Shown here: piece after piece, positions 1-12,800 of the stretch
Layout of the letters: each line of letters opens with the position of its first letter
How positions within the stretch are numbered: the first letter of the stretch is position 1
NCBI GenBank assembly: GCA_903813345.2
Contig: CAIIXF020000007.1
Coordinates: 25,159,564-25,223,563, forward strand
DNA length: 64,000 bases
Reading direction: 5' to 3'
DNA from: Owenia fusiformis
Lineage: Eukaryota; Annelida; Polychaeta; Sabellida; Oweniidae
Made by a program: the position numbers and the translations under genes
Notes under the pieces: model-generated
What the model saw: the letters and a program-made list of their open reading frames with translations, nothing else
What the model was told of the DNA's origin: nothing
The model's database searches: none

Positions 1-697
1 TTAATACCAATGCATAGCATTCATCCTCCCATGTTTTTTGCCGAAAAAATTAAGAAAATCTGTTCATAAATGGTTCTGAGAAAAATGCATTTCAAAATTT
101 TAGTTCTCATAGAAACCAATGGTACAATGATATCTAAAACATAATTTATTTTTCCTTTTAACCTGGTTAGACAATCAACATTTAGAAAAGATTGACATCG
201 AAAAAAAAATTTCATTTTCAAAAAGATTTTGCTACCTTAGTGACATCACTAATGTTTAAAAATATTTTTGATATGCTTAAACATTGAAGTGGCCCATTAA
301 ATATGGCATTTTATTATTGAAATGGTGTGTCATTTGTTCAATCTTTGCATTGGTGTTAAAAAGATAATCTTTTTTGAAATGCATTAAGAAATATTTGATG
401 TTTAAGAAATTTCAACTTTTTTTAAAAAATGGCGGGAAATTTGAATATTTGAGAAATGAAATGCTCACAACTTTTTTTCAAATTTTTTTTGTTCAAAAAT
501 CTCTAAAATCACTTTTTAAGTCCTGACAAATAGTAAATGAATGATAAAAAAAAGTATTTTCAAACTTTAGATGGGGACTTTAACCACAAGCCAGTTAACT
601 TTATTCCTTGCTTATTCCATTCTTTTTCACTCTATTTTGGATTTGAAAAACATGACCACCACGTCATAGAAACAGTCAATAAATCCTCCATACTTAC
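1..697. other. VPS13 intron 23 (part), no gene seen
   Basis: AT-rich intron sequence to the window edge. I see no splice-flanked conserved exon. The stretch around 592-660 resembles short AT-rich segments near 21010 and 29785, so it is probably a decayed dispersed repeat. Confidence 0.6.
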
Positions 698-854
698 GTT
701 TAAACTGCAAATGCTGTAGGTAAACACCGCCAAGGTAAGCCTCTGCAACCATTTCAAATGTTCGCATCTTAAGACTGGTACCAAGGGACTCCACCACTAT
801 CTTCAAGGTGGGCACCTCTTGGTCAACTTTGAACTGTGAGATATTTACACTGAT
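698..854 (-). CDS. VPS13C: VPS13 exon 23
   Basis: Residues 895-946 plus one base: ISVNISQFKVDQEVPTLKI, ESLGTSLKMRTFEMVAEAYL, VYLQH. Fits the family pattern LxxLGTxxxxRTFDxxxxAxL. Acceptor ATTTCAG, donor GTAAGT; the rest of the gene lies beyond the left edge. Confidence 0.93.
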
Positions 855-3800
855 CTGAAATAATAAGATTCAAAATAAATGCAAATTCAATGTCCATAAA
901 TTTTAGCAGGATTACAAACATATGGTTGAAAAATAGAAAAAAAACAGCAACTCCAAATCCCACCAAACAAAATACATTTTATCAAATCACTCATCATTTT
1001 CAAAACACCATGATTGAAATAACCAGACAGTGGTATAATAATCATATTGTCTCCTTTTTAGCAAAATCTGCAAATATGATGCGACATGATTTCATAATAA
1101 ATTCCTTCTTGAGTAGAGATATGTCCATGATGCAATTAGCCTAAAAACAGCATTTGTGTTATCATAAAAAAAATTCTCCCGAAAAATGGCAGCAATTTTG
1201 AATTCAGTAGCCCTTTTGAAAGAATTCAGCACGTGAAATCTGAACCATATCTGACAACTTGTGAAAAATGGTGGCTATTTTGAATTTAGTTGAAAATTTA
1301 TTCTTGAGTACAGTCATATTATATGTTGCCAGAACATCAGCATATTGCCAAATCCGTTAACTGGTATGAGAGTTATCAAAGATTACATTTTTACAAAAAT
1401 ATCTGGCCATTTTGCATTTAGCACCCATTTTCAATATTTCTTTATCCTCTATCTAGAGTCCTCTATCTAAAGTAGACTAAAGGGAATCAGCATATAAAAT
1501 TTGAAAAATTAATCAGATTACTGGAATGAATGTTGACATGGTCCAAGTACTCTCACAAAATATCACATAATCATCAAACGATAAAGTTCTTTGTTTATTA
1601 AGCATCTGCCACACCAAATATATAGAGGGAGCTCATATCTGATGAACATTTCCGAATTTTTATAAAATCACACAGAAACTGTCTGGCATTGAAGATGCAA
1701 AAATAATTTGTATGGATAGGGCATCTTGAACACCATTTTTACGAATTCTGGGGATGCTGTATAAAAACGACAATTTCAAAATATATAGGTCAGAGATAGG
1801 TTTAATGCACACTGCGTCGCTATAGAATGAATTACACTACTAATTTCACAACTTTATTGATATTAGGTGTCAATTACACATATATGAGTATATTTGAAGT
1901 CCCAAAACGGCTTTGTTTCAGAAATATCCCCGCACCAGATATATCCCACAGGCTCCGTCTGCATAGGGTATAAAATATATCTTCTATATAAAACAGGTTT
2001 TAGTAAATGAATTGGAAGTAAACAAGGTTAATCTAACCTTTATCTCAATGTGATACAAGTTATGCATATTTACCACAGTTACGATATACATTGTACACAT
2101 ACAGTGAAAAGCAGGAAAATAGAGGCACAAGATGGGTGACAGGGAAAAACATTCCTTTTCTAAGAAGCATATTATGGTAATATTTTTCTAATTTGATTGT
2201 AGTTGTTGATTTGATAAAATTGTAGTTATTATTACAATATAAAAAAAACAGAATCAAAGGTTAACATATCATTTTCTTACATGATTTTTTTTATGTTATT
2301 CCATTAGTAAGGGTTCAATACACCCCCAATCCGCAATCTAAAATCACAGTACCGTAGGGTACATTAAGAGTATGGTACCGTACGGTACCGTTGCAGCATA
2401 GTGCCGTACAGTGTTCACGATACTGTACTGTACTGTTTTAGTCTACAGTACCGTGCAGTACCATATTTCACGGTACAATACAGTACCATTTCCAAAACAG
2501 TACCATATGGTACTGTTGCAGATTGGCTGTGTACAATACAATTTATTCAAGGTACACTTCTGTTTACAGCTCAAAGATATTCCTATCACATGGATAAGGA
2601 AGTTTCTAACTGCGCAAAGACTCTATGACATTAATGACAGAGGATATGCAGGCTATGAGGATTTCATGACAATGGCTGACAGATTAATATGGTAAAATGA
2701 AATGTAAAATGAAATATTAAATATGGTAAATATTAAACATAAAATACAAGTAACAAAGAGTTGAAGAATACAACTACACTTAAAGACCAATAAACCAAAT
2801 TAACCATGGCTGGCATTTTTACAAACGAAATATATAGCAAACTTTAAAATAGTGGCCAATTTTCATAATGGCTGCCTTCTACCAAAAGTGTCATTAGACA
2901 GTGTGCCATGCTTATATTATTCACATACCAAATATGAACAAATTTGCTCCACTACTTTTCGAGTTATAGTAAAATACGTTAAAATGGCGGCCATTTTGAA
3001 AAATGGCCGCCTTCTACCAAAAGTATCATTAGACAGTGTGCCATGCTTATAGTATTCACAAACCAAATATGAACAAAATCGCTCCACTACTTTTTGAGTT
3101 ATAGTAAAATATGTTAAAATGGCCGCCTCCTACCAAAAATGTCATTAGACAGTGAGCCATGCTTATAGTATTCACATACCAAATATGAACAAAATCTCTC
3201 CACTACTTCTTGAGTTATAGCAAAAAACGTAAAATAACAAGTAAAGGCCGCCATTTTTCAAGATGGCTGCCATGTGCTTCTTTAATATCTACATTTCTAG
3301 CTTTATCAATGTCCTATATAATTTTTTACATTTAAAACATATTGCTATTACAGTTTTACATATGCACCTAAATTACTGTAAAATCGGCACTAAAATGGCC
3401 GCCATTTTTAAATGAGCGGCCATTTTGAAAATCGGCATTCGAGCAGAACTTCTACCCCCGTAGGGTATATGTGTACAAAATATGAACAAAATCGGGCCAA
3501 TGGTATTTGAGTTATTGCCCGGACGTCATTTGTTGTTGCTGCATTGGTTTCTTCATTCATTTTCTTCTTTCTTTGTCTTGATTTGATTGCGATGTTACTT
3601 ATCTTTCTTCAGGGTCCACAGACTTGAGACTGCGCATAGGTGGGTTAAACGTTTTGATCCGGCCGGAAAACTCTCCCCTTCCCCTTACTGTTGGTCTTAT
3701 GCTGATTTGTCATCTTAGTTTACCCTCTTTGCGGAGAAGATACTGTTTCATATTCATTTGTTAATGTTCTCTTCTCTCATTAATTTTCCAGTCCTTCATG

Positions 3801-6800
3801 ATGATATTCTCCTGCATATTGTATTTAGTACATATCCATTTATTTCTTGTTATAGCTTTCTTAGTATACGAATTTAGTATGTTGCTCCTGTAGCCTTGAC
3901 ATTGTAGTTTATTTCCCAGGCTGGTAACTCTGTTTGTTGCATCTTCCAGTTGACTGCAGATTCTTGAAATCCTTATTATTTGTGATATAAATATTCCATA
4001 AGATTGGTTTCTAGGAATATTTCCAGATAGATCAGGATATGAGACTATTTGGAAATTGAAGTTTTCCCTTTTGTCGTATAGTTTTGTAGTGATTTGTTTA
4101 TTTACTATTTTCATTTGTATGTCCAGAAAAGTTGTTTCTGTATCCTTCTCATTTTCCTTGTTTAACACTAGTTCTTCAGGATAGATGTTCTTCATATCAG
4201 TCTCCATTTCTCCGTCGTTGTTTATAGTACATAAATCATCGATGAATCTTGTAGTTTTAGCATATTTTAGTACTTTGGAGTAGTCTTCCCTATACATTTT
4301 CTCAATGGCTTGAAATTCATAACTGTATAGGTATAGGTTTGCCATATATGGCGCCGGATCGATTCCCATCGGTATTCCAATTTTCTGTCTTAGAATTGAT
4401 TTCCCTGCTTTAAAGTAGGCTGTATCCACGATGAAATCCACTAGATCATTGCACTCTCCTTTGGTATATGCCTTTTTATTATCCGCCTTTCCACCCCATT
4501 TGGCTTCATCTCCACCTACTGTTATCTTTTGGTTAGTTCCTCCTCTGAAGGCTTTATCTATCACCCATTTCAGTTTTTCCTTTATGTCAGTTAGATTAAT
4601 CTTTGTGTATAGTGTAGAGAAATCATACGAGGCTATGTTTCTTGCCCCGTTCCTTAAATTTACACTTTTAATGTTATCTAACATATTTTGGTTATTGTCA
4701 CTGATCCACATCCTATTGGCACCTGTATAATCCTTAATCTTCTCACAGTATCTTTTGTTAGTATATTGCACTAGTTTAAGAATTTTGGTCAGTTTTTTGG
4801 CAGCTGGTTTTACAGAACTTTTCTTTGAGCCAATGATATATCTAAATTTAATTGGCTGTTTATGCATTTTAATTGTAAGATGAATCCTTGGTATAATATT
4901 TTGTTCTTCTCCCGGTTCAATCTTGAATTTTGTTTTCATTGTCTCTTTGATTTCCTCCACTATATCTTCTTCTCCTTTATCTTCTATCCTTTGATAGGTG
5001 TCACTCCCAATTTCCTCTTTAATCTTCTTTATGTAGTATTGTTTGCACATAAATCCAATATTATTTGCTGCCTTATCAATAGGTACAATGGCATATTTTT
5101 CCTTGAGTTGATTGAGTTCTTCCATAGCATTATGGTCCTTTAGTGTCTGCTTTGGATTTTTAATATGTCTAAATTTTGTATTTTGAAGTAACTCAATCTT
5201 TTGTTTAACCTTTTCCATTACAGTATTTTTCCATTCATTTAAGTATACTTTTGAAACTTTTTCATTTTTTGTCCAACTTATTGCATATTCATCTATTCCT
5301 TTCTTTATTTCTTCTTTTGCTTTCCTGAAGTTAATGTTTCGTTTTTCTCTATAGCCAGGACCTTTACTAAATAGCTTTCTCAATTTTGAATTTTGTATAA
5401 TCTTCAGATTTCCTGTTATGATGTGACCATGGTCTTCATCCTTAAATTCAGATGTATTACAATCACATTCTCCTGTATTGTTGCCTTCGTCGATACTTTC
5501 TGTAATCTCACTATAGTTGAACAATTTATTCCTTATTGGTTTTGTGTATATATAGACAATTCCTGGTGGTTCCTTATTTTTGATACTTGAAGGTATTGTC
5601 TTGATCACTTCTTCATCTCTTAAGATATTTGCAATGTTGATTACTTCTACTGCTTTGTTTTCAAATAGTATTTTACAGAATTTTGTTGGTTTCTTTTTCC
5701 TATTCTTGGTCTTTAGTTCATTGTTTTTCCTAAGTTTTGATTGGATTCTGTCCTCCAGAGTAATTTTAAGTCGTGTGTGTAGTCTATCATTATCTTCTAT
5801 ATTTATCATTCCAAGTTTTTTCAATTCTGTCTTCTTCATTTGTGGGACTAATCTCAAGATTGTTTTCATACCTGCCAGTACATTTCCATTGCTTTGTTCC
5901 ACTATAGTTTCAAATACGTCATTGGCTTTTAATGCCTTTTCTTTACGGTGGTTTCCCTTTGGCCTTTTGTTTTTCTTCTTCCGTTTGTTATCAAAGTCGT
6001 TGTATATTACATCATCTTCTGTTCTTTGCTGAAGATTTTTCTCCAGTCTGTTGTTTAATCCGTATGGGTGTACACATTGGAATTTCTTTATCCAGTATGA
6101 CTCCTTGTCCTCTCTTTGTTTTTGGTCTGCTGCCTTTTTGATTTCATATTTTTTACTTAGTTTGCTAATTTTCTTATCCTCTATTGGAACTCTTTCAATT
6201 ATTTGTACATTATATTCTGAATCTTTACATGGGCCTTCATTGAAGTGATTCGCAAAGATCATACTGTTTGTTCCTTTGTTGTTTTTTATCCTACTTCTGT
6301 GGTCATTGAATCTTGCTTTAACAGTCTGGCCCGTTTGTCCGACATACTGAATTCCGCATGATGTACATGTAGCCAAGTAGATCACATTTTTTGTTTCACA
6401 GGACACTTCATTTAGGTCGTTTGTCCTGATTTTATACTGTTTACCAGTGTTATTAGCTATAATATATTTTCCTTCTTTATATGACTTACACAGTTTACAT
6501 CCTCTTTTGTCGCATTTCTTTGACAAATTACCAGGATTATTCGAAGTAGAGTCTCCTGCTGTATCCTCAGAATTACCTCCGTTATCCTTATTGGGGGCTA
6601 CAACATCAGCTTTAGCCTGTCGAAGACATTTACTTCTCCTAGAGTTTGGTTTGACACTAGGGGAGGCTACAATTGGGGAGGGCTGCTCCCCAGCTGCTTT
6701 TTGACTTCTTGTTTGAACCATTACGCCTATAGCGGCTTTTGATATATAATTTATTTCCTATTTCTTCTTCTTTACTTCTCACCACTTCTTCTAATACTTC

Positions 6801-9800
6801 TTCTAGTTTCTTCTTTTCTTTGAATGCGAACTCTTAGCTGCTTATGTGTTTAACACAATACTGTGAAATTTATAAGTGAGGAGGTTTACCTTAGGTATCT
6901 CACTGGCCCCTACAAATATCACAAAACGGACGTCATTTGTTGTTGCTGCATTGGTTTCTTCATTCATTTTCTTCTTTCTTTGTCTTGATTTGATTGCGAT
7001 GTTACTTATCTTTCTTCACGGACGGACGGACGTATGTACGGACGGATGGACGGAGGCGTTCCCTATATCCCTCCGAACTTCGTTCGATGGGATAATTAAT
7101 AATAGTTTTCTTCCTTTGCCACATTGAAAACAGCCTGGGACTTTCAAGTACGAGAAAGCTTCTTTTCTCGAAAGCCTTTGGGAAATGGAATGTAATTTTC
7201 TTGCTCTTTCTCATCTTGTATATGGCATGTGGGGGTTTACGCAAACCTTTGAATAGGGCATGTAAAAGTTAGTACCCGCTGTAAAAAAGGTGCATGATCA
7301 ACCATATCTTTTTTATTTTCCCTTACAGTATTACCATACCAAACATTCAGAGTATCTGTAAAGAAAAAATGTGCATGGTCCTTTATCAATCAAAAATAAA
7401 TAGTCAGAATGAAAACATGATTCATGTACCATGTAATAAGGCAACAAATATATTTATTACCAGAACAACGGCAACGCCAAAGTGTAGCGAATCCCATCGA
7501 ACAGAAATGGCTGGCATTTTTACAAACGAAATATATAGCAAATATCATAAAACAACACACCAGAAAGGTCACCATTTTCAAAATGGTTGCTCACTAGCCA
7601 AGTTGTCATCAGAAGAAATAATATGCTTTTAAGAAGCCACCTATAAAATTTTGGAAAAATCGCACACATTTACTTGTAAAATAACACACATAAAAATGGT
7701 GGCCATTTTTCAAAATGGCCAACTACTCCCCAAAGTTTTATTAGACAATGTGCTATGCTTAGAGTATTCACATATCAAATATGAACAAAATCGCTCCACT
7801 ACTTTTCGAGATATAGTAAAAAATGTAAAATGACAGCCATTTTTTAAAATGGCCGCCTACTATCCGAAGTGTCATGAGACAGTGTGCAAGGCTCAAGAGT
7901 ATTCACAAATCAAATATATGAACAAAATCGCTTCACTTCTTTTCAAGTTATGGTAAATTACGGTAAAATGGGGCCATTTTTAAAAATGGCCACCTTCTAC
8001 CAAGAGTGTCATTAGACAGTGTGCCATGCTTTTAGTATTCACATACCAAATATAAACAAAATCGCTCCACTACTTTTCGAGTTATAGTAAAATATGTTAA
8101 AATGGTGGCCATTTTTCAAAATGGCCACCTTCTACCAAAAGTGTCTTTAGACAGTGTGCCATGCTTATAGTATTCACATACCAAATATGAACAAAATCGC
8201 GTCACTACTTTTCGAGTTATAGTAAAATATGTTAAAATGGCGGCCATTTTTCAAAATGGCCACCTTCTACCAAAAGTGTCTTTAGACAGTGTGCCATGCT
8301 TATAGTATTCACATACCAAATATGAACAAAATCGCGTTACTATTTTTCGAGTTATAGTAAAATATGTTAAAATGGCAGCCATTTTTCAAATTTTTTTTCA
8401 AAATGGCCGCCTTCTACCAAAAGTGTTATAGGACAGTGTGCCATGCTTATAGTATTCACATACCAAATATGAACAAAATCGCTCCACTACTTTTCGAGTT
8501 ATAGTAAAAAACGTTAAAATGGCGGCCATTTTTCAAAATGGCCGCTTTCTACCAAAAGTGTCTTTAGACAGTGTGCAATGTTTATAGTATTCACATACCA
8601 AATATGAACAAAATCGCTCCACTACTTTTCAAGTTACAGCAAAAATCGTAAAATAACGAGTAAAGGCCGCTATTTTTCAAGATGGCTGCCATGTGCTTTT
8701 TCAATATCTACATTTGTAGCTTTATTAATGTCCTTTATAATTTTTTTACATTTAAAACATATCGCTATTACATATTGCACCTAAATTACTGTAAAATCGG
8801 CACTAAAATGGCCGGTATTTTGAAAAGAGCGGCCATTTTGAAAATCGGCTTTCGAGCAGAACTTCTACCCCCATAGGGTATATGTGTACAAAATATGAAC
8901 AAAATCGGGCCAACGGTATTTGAGTTATTGCCCGGACGGACGTACGTACGGACGGACGTACGGACGGACGGACGGAGGCGTTCCCTATATCCCTCCAAAC
9001 TTTGTTCGATGGGATAATCAAAACCAAATACAGTCTGGCAAATTTTGCTTCAATAATTTGTATCAGCTATGCTTGCACCATTTCCTGTCAACTTTTCATG
9101 TCTGTTTTAATTGTTAGGGAAACTTGAGGGAAAAGCTGCAGATGATGTCATTGAGTTTTACCAATCATATGGATCAGCTTCAAAGGCAGGACCTAGATCA
9201 GAAATGGTTGCTGCAACAAGCATTACACAGCAAATGTTTGCATTGTGGAAAGGTCGAGAAAATCCAGCTGTAATTGAAATATGGCAGGATAATTACTCCA
9301 GAATGTTCAAGGTGAACTTTTTTTGAATAATAAATTTCTCATTGAATATTGCTTATATTTGGCCTCAATCATCCCCTATCTAGTGGTTTCAATTCATGTA
9401 AAAAAATTAGTACCATGGGAACTGGACTCACATGGTGACAGAAAAAAAAAACGGATATAATTTTTTGCTGATTTTTTGTAACAAAATTATTTTAAGCCAC
9501 TATTTTGGACTGACTGAGAGACAGATGGACAAATCGATGTTAAGTAAAATGGCTGAAAAAAAAACTGATATAATTTTTTGTAACAAAAACAGGAATCCTA
9601 TCGACAGAGGTTTTAAAACGTGCCACTGTTATTGACGGAAAGTGGATTTCGCGAGTCAGATAGACAAATCAATGTTAACTAAAATGGCTGAAAATAAAAA
9701 AATGGATATAATTTTTCGCTGATTTTTTGTGACAAAACTATTTCATATATTTACATTGACATGGATTTTTACAATGTAGGACACCTGAAATTATTTGTAA

Positions 9801-12800
9801 AGCTAGGAAATGGGTCAAAAGTGAATTTCGTGAGACAAAAGTGGCGGCCATTTTGAAAATAGGCGAGCTTTTGAACCAGGAGTCATAGGGGGGTTTTCTA
9901 TATTGATGTTGAACAGAAATAACTTGAAACAGGAATCCTATCGACAGAGGTTTTAAAACGTGCCACTATTGTTGACGGACGGACAGACGGACAGACAGAC
10001 GGACAAGTGAGTGATTGCAAAAGCTCACCATGTGAGCTAACAAGGAAATAAACATGAACAACACTTTTATCCCGAATGCCTAACATTAATCAGTTCAAGA
10101 TACAAGATCTTAGGACAAAACATGACTGTCTTATCATTTACCCAGAATGCCCAAAAACAATTTCAGTTTGAGATTTTTCATTCAAAGAATTATCCCTGAA
10201 ATTGATCGATCCTTGGACTGTTTCGCTGGAAACGCATACAAAAAACTTTCCAAGATTTTGGGATGGAAAATCTAAAATGGGAACCTTAGCATATACCCAG
10301 AATGCCCAAAAACAATTTCCTGTGTGAAATTTTAAAAGATGGCAGCATACTGAAAAGAATGAGAACTACATTTTTAAATAAGTAATATTGACCAGTTCAA
10401 AACATTTTTCTATATGGAAAGATTTTTAAGGCAAACAGGAGAGGTGTCATGAATACCAGATTGAATACCAACCCTCGGAATCACGCTCTCAAAATGGAAC
10501 ATTTCTGTTCGGTTCCCGAACGAGAAAATCTTACCCTTTCAAAGCTTGTGGCCTGTAGATCGCCACAAAACAGCAAAATATAGGTCAGAGATAGGTTCAT
10601 TATTTTGCACCAAAAAGAAGTTCATTCTTTTCACTCCATCTCATTGAAGAGTTTTTGAAGAGCTTTTCGTCACCAAATAGACCTAGACAATCAACTTATT
10701 TTAATCTAACACGAGCAGTCACTCTGTTCCGAACTGTTTCGAAAATGTTCCGTTCCGAAGCAAAATATTCCGAACGAACCATTCTGATTTTTTTGTTGTT
10801 TTGTGACATCTCTAGCAAACAGTACAAGTGTAGACTATTTTGATCAACCCTCCTATAAATCAAAAGCATGATGAATTGGCTTTGTATTGTCTTTAGGTAT
10901 TTGATTTGAACTCCTCTGGTTTCATAACATTTGATGAATACTTGGTTTTCTGGCGTGTTTATGGCCTTGATCTACGCTTTGCAAAGATGCAGTTCGATTA
11001 CATGGATACAGATGGAGATGGAAAAATATCAGAGGAAGAATTTGTTGGTGCTGCCATTCATTATATCTGTAACACAGACTTGGACACGCCAAATCGCTTT
11101 TATGGACCATTACTTAATTATTAAAGTCCTGCTGTTAATATATATATTATAGAAAATGAAGAACACTATCTCCTTCACTGTACGAAATATAATAAACAAA
11201 GAAGTATAATGTTGTCTAAAATGAAAATGCCAGTACAAGAAAATCCATTTATTTATTTGATGTCTGGTAAAGATCAAAACTGTATAAATATAGCAAAATA
11301 TATATTTACATCCAGTTACAATAGCTATATCTCTAGTGCACCAATGCATCATCATCATTAATAGTAATATTAATACATGTAGTTATGTAGTTCTTTACAT
11401 GTAAATGTCTTTTTTTCCTTCCTTTATAATTGTTATAATTTTTGTACATGTACTTGACCCCAAGGGGTGTGAATGTACTTAAAGAATAAATAAATATATT
11501 TACCTCAATTTTCAAGATTGCCTTTCAATTCAAAAGGGCCACCATATTTGTAAAAAATGTAATCTTTGATAACTCAAATATCAGTTATATGCTGATGCCC
11601 TACACCCATATGGCATAAGCCTTTAATATTTGAATCAAATCTGTCAACCAGTATTTGAGTGAGCACCTGGATGAACTTCTTGTAATTCATAATTATACAG
11701 TATATACTGCCTTACATGTTTTGTAACAGAACCATACAATCTTTACACAGAGATCAATTTAGACTAATATTTGGAAATCTACACCATGTAGGTAGATTAT
11801 AGATTGATTTTTATTTTCATTGTTATATCCAGTAAAATATCAATTACAGGTTTTCACCCAAATCAATATTAAAGTCATATTTGGTCAGGTTTGAATCCAG
11901 GATTATATCAATTACAGGTTTTCACCCATATTAATATTAAAGTAATATTTGGTCAGTTTTAAATCCAGGATTATTTCAATTACAGGTTTTCACCCATTTT
12001 AATATTGTAGTCATATTTGGTCAGTTTTAAATCCAGGATTATATCAATTACAGGTTTTCACCCATATTAATATTAAAGTCATATTTGGTCAGTTTTAAAT
12101 CACGGATTATATCAATTACAGGTTTTCACCCAAATCAATATTAAAGTCATATTTAGTCAATTTTAAATCCAGGATTATATCAATTACAGGTTTTCACCCA
12201 TATTAATATTAAAGTAATATTTGGTCAGTTTTAAATCCAGCATTTTATCTATTACAGGTTTTCACCCATTTTAATATTGTAGTCATATTTGATAAGTTTT
12301 AAATCCAGGATTATATCAATTACAGGTTTTCAGCCATTTTAATATTGTAGTCATATTTGGTCAGTTTTAAATCCAGGATTATATCAATTACAGGTTTTCA
12401 CCCATTTTAATACTGTAGTCATATTTGGTCAGTTTTAAATCCAGGATTATATCAATTACAGGTTCTCACCCATATTAATATTAAAGTCATATTTGGTCAG
12501 TTTTAAATCCAGGATTATATCAATTACAGGTTTTCACCCAAATCAATATTAAAGTCATATTTAGTCAATTTTAAATCCAGGATTATATCAATTACAGGTT
12601 TTCACCCATTTTAATATCAAAGTAATATTTGGTCAGTTTTAAATCCAGGATTATATCAATTGGAGGTTTTCACCTATGTTAATATTGTAGTCATATTTCG
12701 TCAGTTTTAAATCCAGGATTATATCAATTACAGGTTTTCACCCATTTTAATACTGTAGTCATATTTGATAAGTTTTAAATCCACATCATTTATAAAAGCA

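Larger units (their letters stand above)
3525..7018 (-). mobile_element. Penelope-like retroelement with terminal direct repeats
   Basis: A 3.5 kb insertion interrupts the tetranucleotide tract of family A copy 1. A 92-base segment is repeated without visible change at 3520-3611 and 6927-7018, the direct-repeat (pseudo-LTR) arrangement typical of Penelope-like elements. The five bases CGGAC occur at 3520-3524 and again at 7019-7023, consistent with a short target duplication or microhomology to the CGGA tract. One long ORF on the minus strand fills the interior. No disruption is visible, so the insertion looks young. Confidence 0.88.
2800..7100 (+). repeat. Family A repeat, copy 1 (split by the Penelope-like element)
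   Basis: Left part about 2800-3519, right part 7019-7100. It starts with ATGGCTGGCATTTTTACAAA and has three tandem units built round ATGGCGGCCATTTT palindromes and a GTGTGCCATGCTTATAG word. It ends in a CGGA-type tetranucleotide tract followed by GTTCGATGGGATAA. The same order in copies 7459-9017 and 55508-56802 defines the family. Confidence 0.8.

Noticed and set aside
2401-2695. Single long exon including the GTACCGT cluster
   Set aside because: Only the part after the acceptor at 2569 matches the EF-hand family; the upstream part is low-complexity palindromic DNA.
4431-6704. Several plus-strand frames of 65-150 codons
   Set aside because: They lie antisense to the Penelope-like ORF and have hydrophobic, phenylalanine-rich composition expected from the reverse of a lysine-rich coding strand.
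3761-6721. Selenocysteine recoding, as reported for some Naiad-type elements
   Set aside because: The frame has no in-frame TGA and ends at TAA, so recoding is unnecessary; I did not identify a SECIS structure.
3525-7018. Hammerhead ribozyme in the Penelope-like terminal repeats
   Set aside because: I looked for CTGATGA and GAAA core motifs in both repeats and adjacent non-coding parts and saw no convincing pair; a covariance search would be decisive.
11823-12783. CRISPR array
   Set aside because: The 68-base unit is repeated throughout with no unique spacers, in an animal intron.
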